From JBHHZJ01 sp046758005 (GTDB lineage: Bacteria > Pseudomonadota > Alphaproteobacteria > Kiloniellales > J153): DNA of 17,237 nt. The notes beneath the pieces are model-generated. The model worked only from the letters and a program-made list of their open reading frames with translations, did not search any database and had not been told where the DNA came from. Of this stretch, positions 7,585 to 15,825 are shown in pieces. A program made the translations under genes and the position numbers. The DNA is taken from positions 1 to 17,237 of the forward strand of contig JBHHZJ010000076.1 in assembly GCA_046758005.1 (NCBI GenBank), read 5' to 3'. Every line of letters starts with the position of its first letter. The first letter of the stretch is position 1.

Positions 7585-9596
7585 CCAACGGCTGGCGGGT
7601 CGGGATCGACATCGGCGGCACCTTCACCGACGTGGTCGCCGTGGACGTCACCTCGGGCGAAGCCCGCGCCGCCAAGGTGGCGACGCGCACGGATGATCGC
7701 GTGGCCGGCCTGCTCGCCGCGCTCGAGGCCGTCGACCTCGACTGGGACGAGGTCGCCGACCTGATCCACGGCACGACCATGGTCACCAATGCCATCGTCG
7801 AGGACGATCTCGCCGACGTCGCCCTGATCGCCACCGAGGGATTCTCGGACACGCTCGCCATCGGCCGCCAGAACCGCCGCTTTCTCTATCGCCTCGACCT
7901 CCCGCCGAAGATCGCGCCGCTGGTGCCGGACGAGCGCTGCTTCGAGGTGGCCGAGCGGTTGGATCACGAGGGCCGCGTCCTGCGGGCGCTCGAGCCGGAG
8001 GCGGTCGAGGAGGCCGTGCGCCGGGTCGCGGAAAGTGGCGTCGAGTCCGTGGCGGTCTCGCTGCTCCATTCCTATGCCAACCCGGCCCACGAGGAGGAGC
8101 TGGGAAGGCGGCTCCGGGACAAGGTGCCCTACGTGGCGCTCTCGCACCGGGTCAACCCGGAAGCCCGCGAGTTCGAGCGTATGGCGACGTCCGTTCTAAG
8201 CGCCGGCGTGATGCCCCTGGCCACCGGGCTGCTCGACAGCCTGGAGGCCGCGAAACCCGACGGGTCGCGGTTGCACATGTTCCATTCGGCCGGCGGCATG
8301 GCCTCGCCGGACGCCCTGCGCGACCTGCCGCTGGGCCTTGCCATGTCCGGCCCGGCCGCGGGCGCCGCCGCCGCCGCCCGGGTCGCGGGCGAACTGGATC
8401 TGGAGCACGCCATCAGCTTCGACATGGGCGGCACGACAACCGACGTATGCCTGATCTCGGGCGGACGGGTGGAGATCTCCAGCGACAGGAGCCTGGGCGC
8501 GCGCCCCCTGCGCCAGCCCATGGTGGCCGTCGAGTCCATCGGAGCCGGAGGCGGTTCCATTGCCCGGCTCGAGCACGGCGCGCTCTGCGTCGGCCCGGAA
8601 AGCGCCGGCGCCGATCCCGGCCCGGCCTGCTACGGGCGCGGCGGCACGCAGCCCACGGTGTCCGACGCCAACCTGTTGCTCGGCTATCTGGACAAGAACC
8701 GGGTTCTGGGCGACGGGCTGCGGCTCGACCCGGTGGCTTCGCAGGCCGCGCTCGAGCCGCTCGCCGCGGCCATGGAGATGGCGGTTTCCGAGGCGGCGCT
8801 GGGAATTCTGCGGGTCGCCAATGCCGCCATGGTGCGGGCCTTGCGCCGGATCACCGTGGAACGGGGGATCGACGGCCGGCAGTGCGTCCTGCTCGGATTC
8901 GGCGGCGCCGGTCCGATGCACGCCGTCGACGTCGCGCGCGCCTTCGGGATCTCGCGGGTGATGGTGCCGGCGCTGTCCAGCGTGTTCTCTGCGCTCGGCT
9001 GCGTCAGCGCCGAGATGAGCTACGCGCAGCAGAGGACCGTGCGCATGGCGGTGGCGGATTGGGACGTTGCCCGCCTCGCCGACATACGCGCCGATCTGCA
9101 CGCCGGTTTGGAGGCCCCCATCCTGGCGGCGGGCCACGACCGGGAGGACACCGTGGTCGAGGAGGTGGCCGCCGTGAGCTACAGCGGCCAAAGCTATGCC
9201 ATCGAGATCGAGAACCCGTCCTTCGACGACCCCGGCGAGCTTGGCCGGGCCTTTCTTCGGCTGCACGAGAAGCTTTACGGTTTCGCGACCGACGAGCCCT
9301 GGGAACTGGTGTCGATCCGGCAGAGGGTCTCGCTCCCCGGGGACGGCGCCGGCCGCGCGCAGGAGCCCGAAACGGGCGGGACCGCGCGGCCCTTCAAGAC
9401 GGCGCCCTGCATCTTCCCGTCCGTCGGCGAAGTCGCCACGCCGCGCTACGACCGGGCCGCCCTGCCTGCGGGCGCGCCCATAGCGGGCCCCGCCGTCGTC
9501 GAGGACGCCTGGTCCACGGTAGTCGTCCCGCCGGGCGCGGTGCTTACCCGCGATACGTCGGGCAACCTGAACATCGATGCGGGAGCGGCGCCATGA
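7581..9596 (+). CDS. hyuA: Hydantoinase/oxoprolinase subunit A (ATP-dependent cyclic amide hydrolase)
   Basis: A 671-residue protein of the HyuA/5-oxoprolinase N-part family. The N-terminal nucleotide-binding segment VGIDIGGTFTDVVAVD is at about 7-22, followed by HGTTMVTNAIVE. The second phosphate motif is FDMGGTTTDVCLI, beginning near residue 280, and the domain continues with ESIGAGGGSIA and GPESAGADPGPACYGRGG. LLGFGGAGPMHA is the conserved block near 440, and the remaining C-terminal part is a normal HyuA C domain. Length is typical. With HyuB it forms a complex that phosphorylates an amide carbonyl with ATP and then hydrolyses it; known substrates include N-methylhydantoin, hydantoins, 5-oxoproline and caprolactam, and relatives carboxylate acetone or acetophenone. 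Translation is coupled to iclR by ATGA, and to hyuB downstream. Substrate undetermined. Confidence 0.93.
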   Translation: MTNGWRVGIDIGGTFTDVVAVDVTSGEARAAKVATRTDDRVAGLLAALEAVDLDWDEVADLIHGTTMVTNAIVEDDLADVALIATEGFSDTLAIGRQNRRFLYRLDLPPKIAPLVPDERCFEVAERLDHEGRVLRALEPEAVEEAVRRVAESGVESVAVSLLHSYANPAHEEELGRRLRDKVPYVALSHRVNPEAREFERMATSVLSAGVMPLATGLLDSLEAAKPDGSRLHMFHSAGGMASPDALRDLPLGLAMSGPAAGAAAAARVAGELDLEHAISFDMGGTTTDVCLISGGRVEISSDRSLGARPLRQPMVAVESIGAGGGSIARLEHGALCVGPESAGADPGPACYGRGGTQPTVSDANLLLGYLDKNRVLGDGLRLDPVASQAALEPLAAAMEMAVSEAALGILRVANAAMVRALRRITVERGIDGRQCVLLGFGGAGPMHAVDVARAFGISRVMVPALSSVFSALGCVSAEMSYAQQRTVRMAVADWDVARLADIRADLHAGLEAPILAAGHDREDTVVEEVAAVSYSGQSYAIEIENPSFDDPGELGRAFLRLHEKLYGFATDEPWELVSIRQRVSLPGDGAGRAQEPETGGTARPFKTAPCIFPSVGEVATPRYDRAALPAGAPIAGPAVVEDAWSTVVVPPGAVLTRDTSGNLNIDAGAAP

Positions 9597-11197
9597 CCAC
9601 CGCCGGGACCCGGGCGATCGACCCCGTGACCCTCGAGGTCATCCGTAACGCGCTGACCGCCACCGCCGAGGAAATGTCGCTGGTGGTCATGCGCGCCGCG
9701 CGTTCGCCCCTGCTGCGCGAGGCGGGCGACCTGTCCTCGGCGCTCACCGACGCCGCCGGCGAGCTGATCGCGCAGGGCAGAGACATCCCCATGCACATGG
9801 GCGTGATGAGCTTTACGGTGAAGGAATTCCTGAAGCGCGTCCCCAAGAGCCGCTTGGCGCAGGGCGACGTGTGGTTCCTCAACCTTCCCGAGGTGGGTGG
9901 CAATCACCTGCCCGACGTCAAGGCGATCCGGCCGGTCTTCGCTGACGGCGCCATCCGTGCCTTCGCCGTGAGCCTCGCCCACTGGGCCGACATAGGCGGC
10001 GCCGTGCCGGGCAGCTACGTGGCCAACGCCACCGACGCCTGGCAGGAAGGGCTGCGGATTCCCCCGTTCCGGCTGTTCACGGCCGATGGCCCGGACCGCG
10101 AGAAGCTGGGGATGGTGCTCACCAACCTGCGCGGCGCGGCCGAGCGCGAGGGCGACATCCTGGCCCAGATGGCCGCGACCCGCGCGGCCGACGAACGCTT
10201 GCAGCAGCTGTTCGCCGAGCACGGGCTCGAGACGGTCGAGGCGGCGGTCGCCACTATCCACGACCGCGCCGAGGCGCAGATGCGCGCGGCCCTGGAAACG
10301 CTGCCCGACGGCGTCTACGAAGGCGAGGACTGGCTCGACGACGACGCCGCGGGCGGCGATCCGATCGCCATACGCGTCCGCGTCACGCTCGAGGGTGCGC
10401 GGGCCGTGTTCGACTTTTCCGGCACCGGCGACGCGGCGCGCGGTCCGGTCAACACCACGCCCTTCATCGCCGCGGCCTCCGTGTTCTACGTCGTGAAGGC
10501 GCTGGTCGGCGCCGACATCCAGCCGAGCGGCGGCTGTTACCGGCCCCTCGAGGTGATCACGCGGCCGGGCTCGCTGCTCGATCCCGGCCCGGAGCGTCCC
10601 GTCGTCGGCGGCAACCACGAGACCTCGCAGAGGGTCGCGGACGCCGTGTTCCGGGCGTTCGAGCCGGCCGTTCCGGAACGCCTGTCGGCTGGCGGGCCGA
10701 CCACCTCGGGGCTGGTGCTGTTCGGTGGCCGCCGGGCAGACGGCGTCTGGACGACGCTCTACGAGACCCACGGCGGCGGCGAGGGGGCGCGGTCCGACCG
10801 CGACGGCATGCCGGTGCTCCGCGTTCACATGTCGAATGTCATGAATACGCCGGCCGAAGTCATCGAGGCGGAGTATCCGATCTGCGTCGAGTGCCAGAAG
10901 CTGCGCCGCGGGTCCGGTGGCAGAGGACGGCACCGGGGCGGCGAAGGCCTGCACCGGGAGTACCGGGTGCTTTGCGAGGACATGTCGGTGACCTCGATGT
11001 TCGAGCGGCGCGTGGTTCCGCCCTACGGCTTGCAGGGCGGAGAACCGGGTGCGCCCTTCCGGGTCACCGTGGCCGAAGCCTCCGGCGGCACATTCGAGCT
11101 GCCCGGCAAGGCCAACATCCGGCTCGGTCGGGACGATGTGGTAATCGTGGAAAGCTGCGGCGGCGGCGGATACGGACCGCCGTCCGACGACGGCTAG
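9593..11197 (+). CDS. hyuB: Hydantoinase/oxoprolinase subunit B
   Basis: A 534-residue catalytic partner of HyuA, beginning IDPVTLEVIRNAL, the standard HyuB start, and ending in the usual Gly-rich GGGGYGPP. Likely metal-binding residues by comparison with the family are Asp46 (EAGDLSSAL), His105 and Asp108 (GGNHLPD) and His130 (SLAHWADIGG). The block that normally reads NDPY..GGTHLPD is here NLPEVGGNHLPD, so the usual Asp after Asn97 is Leu98; Trp131 replaces the second His often seen in HH-A-D. GGNHETSQRVADAVFRAF and ETHGGGEGAR are also family-like. The start is ATG at 9593, overlapping hyuA by ATGA, with GGGAGCGG just before. The complex is cytoplasmic. The substituted positions may mark a different substrate range within the family. 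Confidence 0.92.
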   Translation: MTTAGTRAIDPVTLEVIRNALTATAEEMSLVVMRAARSPLLREAGDLSSALTDAAGELIAQGRDIPMHMGVMSFTVKEFLKRVPKSRLAQGDVWFLNLPEVGGNHLPDVKAIRPVFADGAIRAFAVSLAHWADIGGAVPGSYVANATDAWQEGLRIPPFRLFTADGPDREKLGMVLTNLRGAAEREGDILAQMAATRAADERLQQLFAEHGLETVEAAVATIHDRAEAQMRAALETLPDGVYEGEDWLDDDAAGGDPIAIRVRVTLEGARAVFDFSGTGDAARGPVNTTPFIAAASVFYVVKALVGADIQPSGGCYRPLEVITRPGSLLDPGPERPVVGGNHETSQRVADAVFRAFEPAVPERLSAGGPTTSGLVLFGGRRADGVWTTLYETHGGGEGARSDRDGMPVLRVHMSNVMNTPAEVIEAEYPICVECQKLRRGSGGRGRHRGGEGLHREYRVLCEDMSVTSMFERRVVPPYGLQGGEPGAPFRVTVAEASGGTFELPGKANIRLGRDDVVIVESCGGGGYGPPSDDG

Positions 11198-11216
11198 ACC
11201 AAGGGTTTGGGCCTCT

Positions 11217-11222
11217 GGAGGA
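11217..11222 (+). promoter_or_regulatory. Ribosome binding site fixing the SDR start
   Basis: GGAGGA lies eight bases before ATG at 11231. The open frame could begin at a TTG at 11207, but that codon has no such site and would add eight residues before the usual SDR N-terminus. Confidence 0.65.
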
Positions 11223-11230
11223 ACGGATTG

Positions 11231-12013
11231 ATGAAGCTCGAAAACAAGCAGGGGATCGTCACCGGCGCGGCCAAGGGCATGGGCGCCGCGATAACCAGGA
11301 CGCTGGCCCGGGAGGGGGCCGATCTCGTCCTGGCGGCGCGCGACACGGCGGCCCTCGAGGAAGTGGCGGGCGAGGTGCGCGCCCTGGGGCGCGAAGCCCA
11401 CGTGGTTGCCTGCGACATCACGGACGAGGCCAAGGTCAAGGCCATGGTCGAGACGGCCAAGGAAGTCTTCGGCGGCCGCATCGACATCCTGGTCAACGTC
11501 GCCGGCGTGACCGGTCCGATCGAGACGCCGGTCCAGGACATCGCGGTCGAGGATTTCGACTATGTCATCACCACCAACGTGCGCGGCACCTTCCTGCCCA
11601 TCAAGCACGTGATGCCCACGATGATCGCCCAGAGAGGCGGCAAGATCGTCAACATCGGCGGAACGTCGGGCCTGCGCGGCTATCCCATGCGGACTTCCTA
11701 CAGCGCGTCGAAATGGGCGGTGCGCGGCATCACCCGGACGGTCGCGCTCGAGGCCGGCGCCCACAACATCAACGTCAACGTAGTCTGTCCGGGCATCGTC
11801 GAGACCCCCCGCATGCAAAAGCTCTGCGAAGAGAAGGCCCGGGTGCGGGGCTGGACCTACGATCAGGTCTACGACGAATACGTCCAGGACATGGCGCTGA
11901 AGCGGGTCACCACGCCGCAAGACATCGCCAACGCGGTTCTTTTCGTGTGCAGCGACGAGGGCCGCAACATCACCGGCCAGGAGATCGTCGTCGACGGCGG
12001 CTGGGACGTCTGA
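11231..12013 (+). CDS. Short-chain dehydrogenase/reductase (classical SDR fold, catalytic Ser replaced)
   Basis: A 260-residue NAD(P)-dependent SDR. The cofactor motif TGAAKGMG is at 11-18, the acidic AARD at 36-38 suggests NAD(H)/NADP choice cannot be settled by one residue, CDIT is at 61-64, and NVAG (NNAG variant) at 89-92. The catalytic Tyr157 and Lys161 are present in YSASK, and Asn116 in TTNVRG. The Ser expected 13 residues before the Tyr is Gly144 in NIGGTSGLRG; Thr145 and Ser146 follow. The C-terminus GQEIVVDGGWDV is typical. The start is ATG at 11231 with GGAGGA eight bases upstream. It lies 33 bases after hyuB and shares the operon. It probably interconverts a hydroxyl and a carbonyl in the same pathway, if active. 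Confidence 0.9.
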   Translation: MKLENKQGIVTGAAKGMGAAITRTLAREGADLVLAARDTAALEEVAGEVRALGREAHVVACDITDEAKVKAMVETAKEVFGGRIDILVNVAGVTGPIETPVQDIAVEDFDYVITTNVRGTFLPIKHVMPTMIAQRGGKIVNIGGTSGLRGYPMRTSYSASKWAVRGITRTVALEAGAHNINVNVVCPGIVETPRMQKLCEEKARVRGWTYDQVYDEYVQDMALKRVTTPQDIANAVLFVCSDEGRNITGQEIVVDGGWDV

Positions 12014-12035
12014 GCCCGTGGCGGGGGAGGAGGAT

Positions 12036-12098
12036 ATGCACGTAACGAACCATGTTGATAAGGTGGTCGAGGCCCGCCGCGCGACGGCTGGAATCTGA
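12036..12098 (+). CDS. Possible 20-codon leader or remnant ORF between SDR and FAD subunit
   Basis: ATG at 12036 is preceded directly by a purine run GGGGGAGGAGGAT (12023-12035), the best ribosome binding site in the operon, and the frame reads MHVTNHVDKV, then VEARRATAGI, then TGA. It ends 21 bases before the FAD-subunit ATG. It may be a leader peptide that loads ribosomes onto the next gene, the start of a shortened gene, or chance. I recognise no family. The purine run could also simply be a leftover ribosome binding site. Confidence 0.3.
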   Translation: MHVTNHVDKVVEARRATAGI

Positions 12099-12119
12099 CA
12101 ACGGGTTGGAGGCGGAGCC

Positions 12120-13001
12120 ATGCACGCCGAATTCGATCTCGTCATACCCGCCGGCCTCGATGAGGCCCTGGCGGTCCTGGCCGAGGACAATGTTCCCGGC
12201 AACGGCAGCGGCGGCACCCTGCCGCTCGCCGGCGGCACCAACATGATCGTCGACCTGAGAGCGCGGCGCGTGGCTCCGGACCGGCTGGTCAGCCTCGCCA
12301 AGCTCGGGTCGCTGCGCGGCATCCGGATCGACGGCGGCCGGGTGAGCATGGGCGGCGGCACGACGATCAGCGACATCCTCCACGATCCCGATCTTGGCGA
12401 GCACGCGCCGTGCCTGGTCGATCAGGCGAGGGTCTTCGCGGGCCAGATGGTGCGCAACACCGCCACCGTGGCCGGCAACATCTGTTGCGGCTCGCCGGCT
12501 GCCGACACGGTGCCGCCGCTCATGGCCCTCGATGCCGAGGTCAAGCTGACCAGTGGGAACGGCGCCCGGGCGGTGCCGCTTTCGGAGTTCTTTCTCGGCT
12601 ACAAGGAGAATGCACGACGCCCCGACGAACTGATTACCGAGGTATCCTGGGACCTGCCGCCGGCCAATTCGACCAGTCTGTTCTACAAGCTGGCGCGGCG
12701 CCAGGGCGACGCGATCACGGTGGTCGGCATCGCCGTCGCGCTCGCCGTGGAGGCCGGCAGGTGCAGCGCCGTGCGGATCGCCCTCGGCGCGGTCGCGCCG
12801 GTCGTGAAGCGGGCCGCCGCGGCCGAGGCCATGCTGACCGGCGAGAGCCTGACGCCGGAGCTGGTCGACGCGGTGGCGCGCCGGGCCGTGGAAGAATCGG
12901 ACCCAATCGACGACGTCCGCGCCTCGGCCGAGTACCGCCGCCACGGCGTCCATGTTCTGACCCGCCGCCTGCTGACCCAGGCCTGGGAAAAGCTCTCATA
13001 G
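12120..13001 (+). CDS. FAD-binding (medium) subunit of molybdenum hydroxylase, CoxM/xanthine dehydrogenase family
   Basis: A 293-residue FAD subunit of normal length. FAD-binding motifs are LPLAGGTNMIVDLR at about 34-47 (the AGGT/H motif) and TATVAGNICCGSPAADT at 114-130 (the T-I/V-G/A-G-N motif). The family's VGGG-like segment appears as SMGGGTTISDI at 77-86. The C-terminal domain ends with YRRHGVHVLTRRLL, the usual family close. It takes electrons from the 2Fe-2S clusters of the small subunit. ATG at 12120 has GGAGGCGGAG directly upstream. The gene order FAD, 2Fe-2S, Mo is that of cox-type operons, but see the Mo subunit: this is not CO dehydrogenase. Confidence 0.92.
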   Translation: MHAEFDLVIPAGLDEALAVLAEDNVPGNGSGGTLPLAGGTNMIVDLRARRVAPDRLVSLAKLGSLRGIRIDGGRVSMGGGTTISDILHDPDLGEHAPCLVDQARVFAGQMVRNTATVAGNICCGSPAADTVPPLMALDAEVKLTSGNGARAVPLSEFFLGYKENARRPDELITEVSWDLPPANSTSLFYKLARRQGDAITVVGIAVALAVEAGRCSAVRIALGAVAPVVKRAAAAEAMLTGESLTPELVDAVARRAVEESDPIDDVRASAEYRRHGVHVLTRRLLTQAWEKLS

Positions 13002-13015
13002 GAAGGGAGAGAGCC

Positions 13016-13504
13016 ATGTCCGCGGAAAGGAAAATCACCCTTGCGATCAACGGCGGGGAACTGCTGGCCGAGATTCCCGCCAACGCGACCCTCTTGGAGA
13101 GCTTGCGCGAGCTTGGCTATTTCGAGGTCAAGAGCGGTTGCGAGAAGGGCGACTGCGGCGCCTGTGCCGTGCTCGTCGACGGCGAGGCGGTGGACAGCTG
13201 CCTGACCTTGACCTGGACCGTGGAGGGTCGTGCGATCACCACGGTGGCGGGGCTGAGCCAGGGCGAGGAGCAGCATCCGCTGATCGACGCCTTCGAGAAG
13301 TGCGGCGCCGTGCAATGCGGTTATTGCACGCCCGGGCTGATCATCGCTGCAGAATCGATGCTGAAGGTCACCCCGGAGGCCGGCGACGACGACATACGCA
13401 TCGGCCTGGGCGGCAACCTCTGCCGCTGCACCGGATACACGAAAGTCTTCGAGGCCGTTCGAAAGGCGGCGGAGATCATGCGGCAAGGGGAGCGCGGGAC
13501 ATGA
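13016..13504 (+). CDS. 2Fe-2S (small) subunit of molybdenum hydroxylase
   Basis: A 162-residue iron-sulfur subunit with both expected clusters. Cys42, Cys47, Cys50 and Cys62 (GCEKGDCGACAVLVDG...SC) bind the plant-ferredoxin-type cluster. Cys101, Cys104, Cys136 and Cys138 (QCGYCTPG and GNLCRCTGY) bind the second cluster in the all-helical C-terminal domain. All eight ligands are intact. It passes electrons between the molybdopterin site and FAD. ATG at 13016 has GGAAGGGAGAG upstream, 14 bases after the FAD gene, and its stop overlaps the Mo-subunit ATG (ATGA). Confidence 0.95.
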   Translation: MSAERKITLAINGGELLAEIPANATLLESLRELGYFEVKSGCEKGDCGACAVLVDGEAVDSCLTLTWTVEGRAITTVAGLSQGEEQHPLIDAFEKCGAVQCGYCTPGLIIAAESMLKVTPEAGDDDIRIGLGGNLCRCTGYTKVFEAVRKAAEIMRQGERGT

Positions 13505-15825
13505 CGGAAACCAGGAACGATTCGGGCTGGACCGCCAACATTCCCCTGCGGCAGGTGGGCAAGCCCCTGGTCAGGACCGACGCGCCGGGCAAGGCGCGCG
13601 GCCGGACACGCTATGCCGGCGACTACATCATGCCGAACATGCTGCACGCCAAGGTTCTGCGCAGTCCGCTCGCCAGCGCGCGGCTGAAGCGCATCGACGC
13701 ATCCAGGGCACGGGCGCTGCCCGGAGTTGCTTGCGTGCTGACGGCGGCCGACCTTCCGGACCGGCTGGCGCCGACCGATATTCCCGGCCAGACCGGGAAG
13801 GCGCGGCTCGCGACCGACCAGCAGATCCTGGTGCGCCGGCGTGTCCGCTACCACGGCGAGCCGCTCGCCCTGATCACCGCCGAAACCGTGGCTATCGCCG
13901 AGCAGGCGATGGACCTGATCGACTATGAACTGGAGCCCTTCCCCGGCGTCTTCGACCCTCTGGAGGCGATGAAGCCGGGCGCGCCCGTGGTGCAGGGAAC
14001 CAACAATACGGTTGCCGATTGCAAGATCCGGAAGGGCGACGTCGAGCGTGGCTTCGCCGAGGCCGACCGGATCATCGAAAACACCTACCGCACCCCGTTC
14101 CAGGAGCACGCCTTCCTCGAGCCCGAGGTCGGGCTGGCCTGGGTCGATGAGAACGAGGTGATCAACATCCGCGTCTCGACCCAGGTGATCGAGCACTTCC
14201 GCTTCATCGCCGACGCCGTAGGCGTGCCCCACAACAAGGTGCGCATCAGGGGCGCGCTGGTGGGCGGCGGCTTCGGCGGCAAAGAGGACATCACCGTCGA
14301 GGTCTATCTGGCGCTCCTGGCCCGGGCGACATCGCGACCGGTGCGCCTGGCCTACACCCGCGAGGATTCCTTCTTCGGCCACGGCAAGCGTCATCCCTTC
14401 ATCATCACCCATCGCACCGGCGTCACGAAGGACGGCAGGATCACCGCCGCCGAGATCACGATCGTGGCGGATGCGGGGGCCTACGTCTTCCTGAGCCCCT
14501 ATGTGCTGCTCTACGGCACGGTGGCGGCACCGGGGCCCTATCGTATCGACAATCTGCGCATCGACGGCGTGGCGGTCGCCACCAACAACATGTACACCAG
14601 CGCCTTCCGCGGTTTCGGCGCGGTCCAGGCCTGCGTCGCCCACGAGCAGCAGATGGACGAGGCGGCCAAGACGCTCGGCATCGATCGGCTGGAACTGAGG
14701 CGGCGCAACTTCCTGAGCACGGGCGACACGATCGCCACGGGATATCCCATAGCGAGCGCGGTCTGGTCCGACCAATGCATGACCAGGGCGTGGGAGGCCC
14801 TCGGCGAGCCCACGCCGGATCGCGGCCCCGTCAAGGTCGGCCGCGGCGTCGCGGCCTACCAGCAGAGCTACGGCCGGATCACGTGGCTGCACGATACCTC
14901 CGAAGCCTGGGTCGGCGTCGAGATGGACGGCACCGTCGTGGTGCGCTCGGGCGTGACCGACATCGGGGCCGGCCAGGTCTCGGCCCTCGGCCAGATCGCG
15001 GCCGAGATCCTCGGCGTGACGCTGGAGGATGTGACGATCTACAACAGCGATTCGGCGGTCACGCCGCTGGCCGGAACCACCACGGCGACCCGCGCGCTCT
15101 ACATGACCGGCAACGCGGTGCGGCAGGCCTCCGAGGCCGTGCGCGAACGCCTTGCCGCCCGCGCCGCCAAGGCGTTCGACGTCGAGCCGGGGAGGATCGA
15201 CATGGCCGATTCCAGGGTCTTCGTGGCCGACCGGCCCGACCAGACGATGGCCTTCAAGGACTTGGTTGCGGTTTGTGCCTCCGAGGGGGTGCGCCGTTCG
15301 GAACTGGTGATGTTCCGCGCCCCCTTCACCGACCAGCTCGATCCGGAGACCGGGCAGGGTCGTGTGCATCCCGACTACACTTTCGGGGCGCAGGCGGTGG
15401 AGGTGTCGGTCGATACCGAGACCGGCGAGGTGAGGGTCCTGAAGAGCGTCGGCGCCCACGACGTCGGACAGGCGATCAATCCTCAGGCGGTCGCCGGTCA
15501 GATCGAGGGCGGCACCGCGCAGGGCCAGGGCTACGCCTTGAGCGAGGAAATGATCTATCAGGACGGCCAGCTGATGACTCCCTCGTTCAGCGAATACCTG
15601 ATTCCCACGGCCATGGACATGCCCAAGGTCGAATCGATCATCCTCGAATCGCGGAGCGGTCTTGGACCCTTCGGCGCCAAGGGAATCGGCGAACCGGCCA
15701 TGACGGCCGTGGCTCCGGCGATCGCCAACGCCGTCGCCGATGCGATCGGCGTGCGGCTCTTCGATCTGCCCATCACGCCCGAGAAGGTCGTGATGGCGTT
15801 GCGGCAAACCGAGGCGCCGGAGTAG
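13501..15825 (+). CDS. Molybdopterin-binding (large) subunit of xanthine dehydrogenase-type hydroxylase
   Basis: A 774-residue catalytic subunit, start ATG at 13501 overlapping the 2Fe-2S gene. The N-terminal a/b hammerhead begins near residue 20 (GKPLVRTDAPGKARGRTRYAGD). The molybdopterin-binding motif GGGFGGKE is at 255-262, and AFRGFG at 368-373. The catalytic Glu is Glu731 in KGIGEPAMTAVAP. CO dehydrogenases carry the AYxCSFR loop with an active-site Cys; here the equivalent is AFRGFG, as in xanthine dehydrogenase, nicotinate or isoquinoline dehydrogenases, so the enzyme should hydroxylate an aldehyde or an electron-poor ring carbon with water as oxygen source. The exact substrate is unknown; neighbours suggest a nitrogen heterocycle. 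It needs molybdopterin cytosine dinucleotide or a related cofactor and its insertion chaperone, not encoded in the window. Confidence 0.93.
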   Translation: MTETRNDSGWTANIPLRQVGKPLVRTDAPGKARGRTRYAGDYIMPNMLHAKVLRSPLASARLKRIDASRARALPGVACVLTAADLPDRLAPTDIPGQTGKARLATDQQILVRRRVRYHGEPLALITAETVAIAEQAMDLIDYELEPFPGVFDPLEAMKPGAPVVQGTNNTVADCKIRKGDVERGFAEADRIIENTYRTPFQEHAFLEPEVGLAWVDENEVINIRVSTQVIEHFRFIADAVGVPHNKVRIRGALVGGGFGGKEDITVEVYLALLARATSRPVRLAYTREDSFFGHGKRHPFIITHRTGVTKDGRITAAEITIVADAGAYVFLSPYVLLYGTVAAPGPYRIDNLRIDGVAVATNNMYTSAFRGFGAVQACVAHEQQMDEAAKTLGIDRLELRRRNFLSTGDTIATGYPIASAVWSDQCMTRAWEALGEPTPDRGPVKVGRGVAAYQQSYGRITWLHDTSEAWVGVEMDGTVVVRSGVTDIGAGQVSALGQIAAEILGVTLEDVTIYNSDSAVTPLAGTTTATRALYMTGNAVRQASEAVRERLAARAAKAFDVEPGRIDMADSRVFVADRPDQTMAFKDLVAVCASEGVRRSELVMFRAPFTDQLDPETGQGRVHPDYTFGAQAVEVSVDTETGEVRVLKSVGAHDVGQAINPQAVAGQIEGGTAQGQGYALSEEMIYQDGQLMTPSFSEYLIPTAMDMPKVESIILESRSGLGPFGAKGIGEPAMTAVAPAIANAVADAIGVRLFDLPITPEKVVMALRQTEAPE

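Noticed and set aside
9446..12376. A 976-codon open frame on the minus strand across hyuB and the SDR gene
   Set aside because: It lies antisense to two genes with clear family motifs, is rich in Arg, Ala, Gly and His, and is a known by-product of GC-rich codon usage.
13321..15807. An 828-codon open frame on the minus strand across the Mo subunit
   Set aside because: It is a shadow of the well-supported large-subunit gene; no domain or ribosome binding site is recognisable.
12120..15825. Aerobic carbon monoxide dehydrogenase
   Set aside because: The gene order fits, but the large subunit has AFRGFG where CO dehydrogenases have the AYxCSFR active-site loop.
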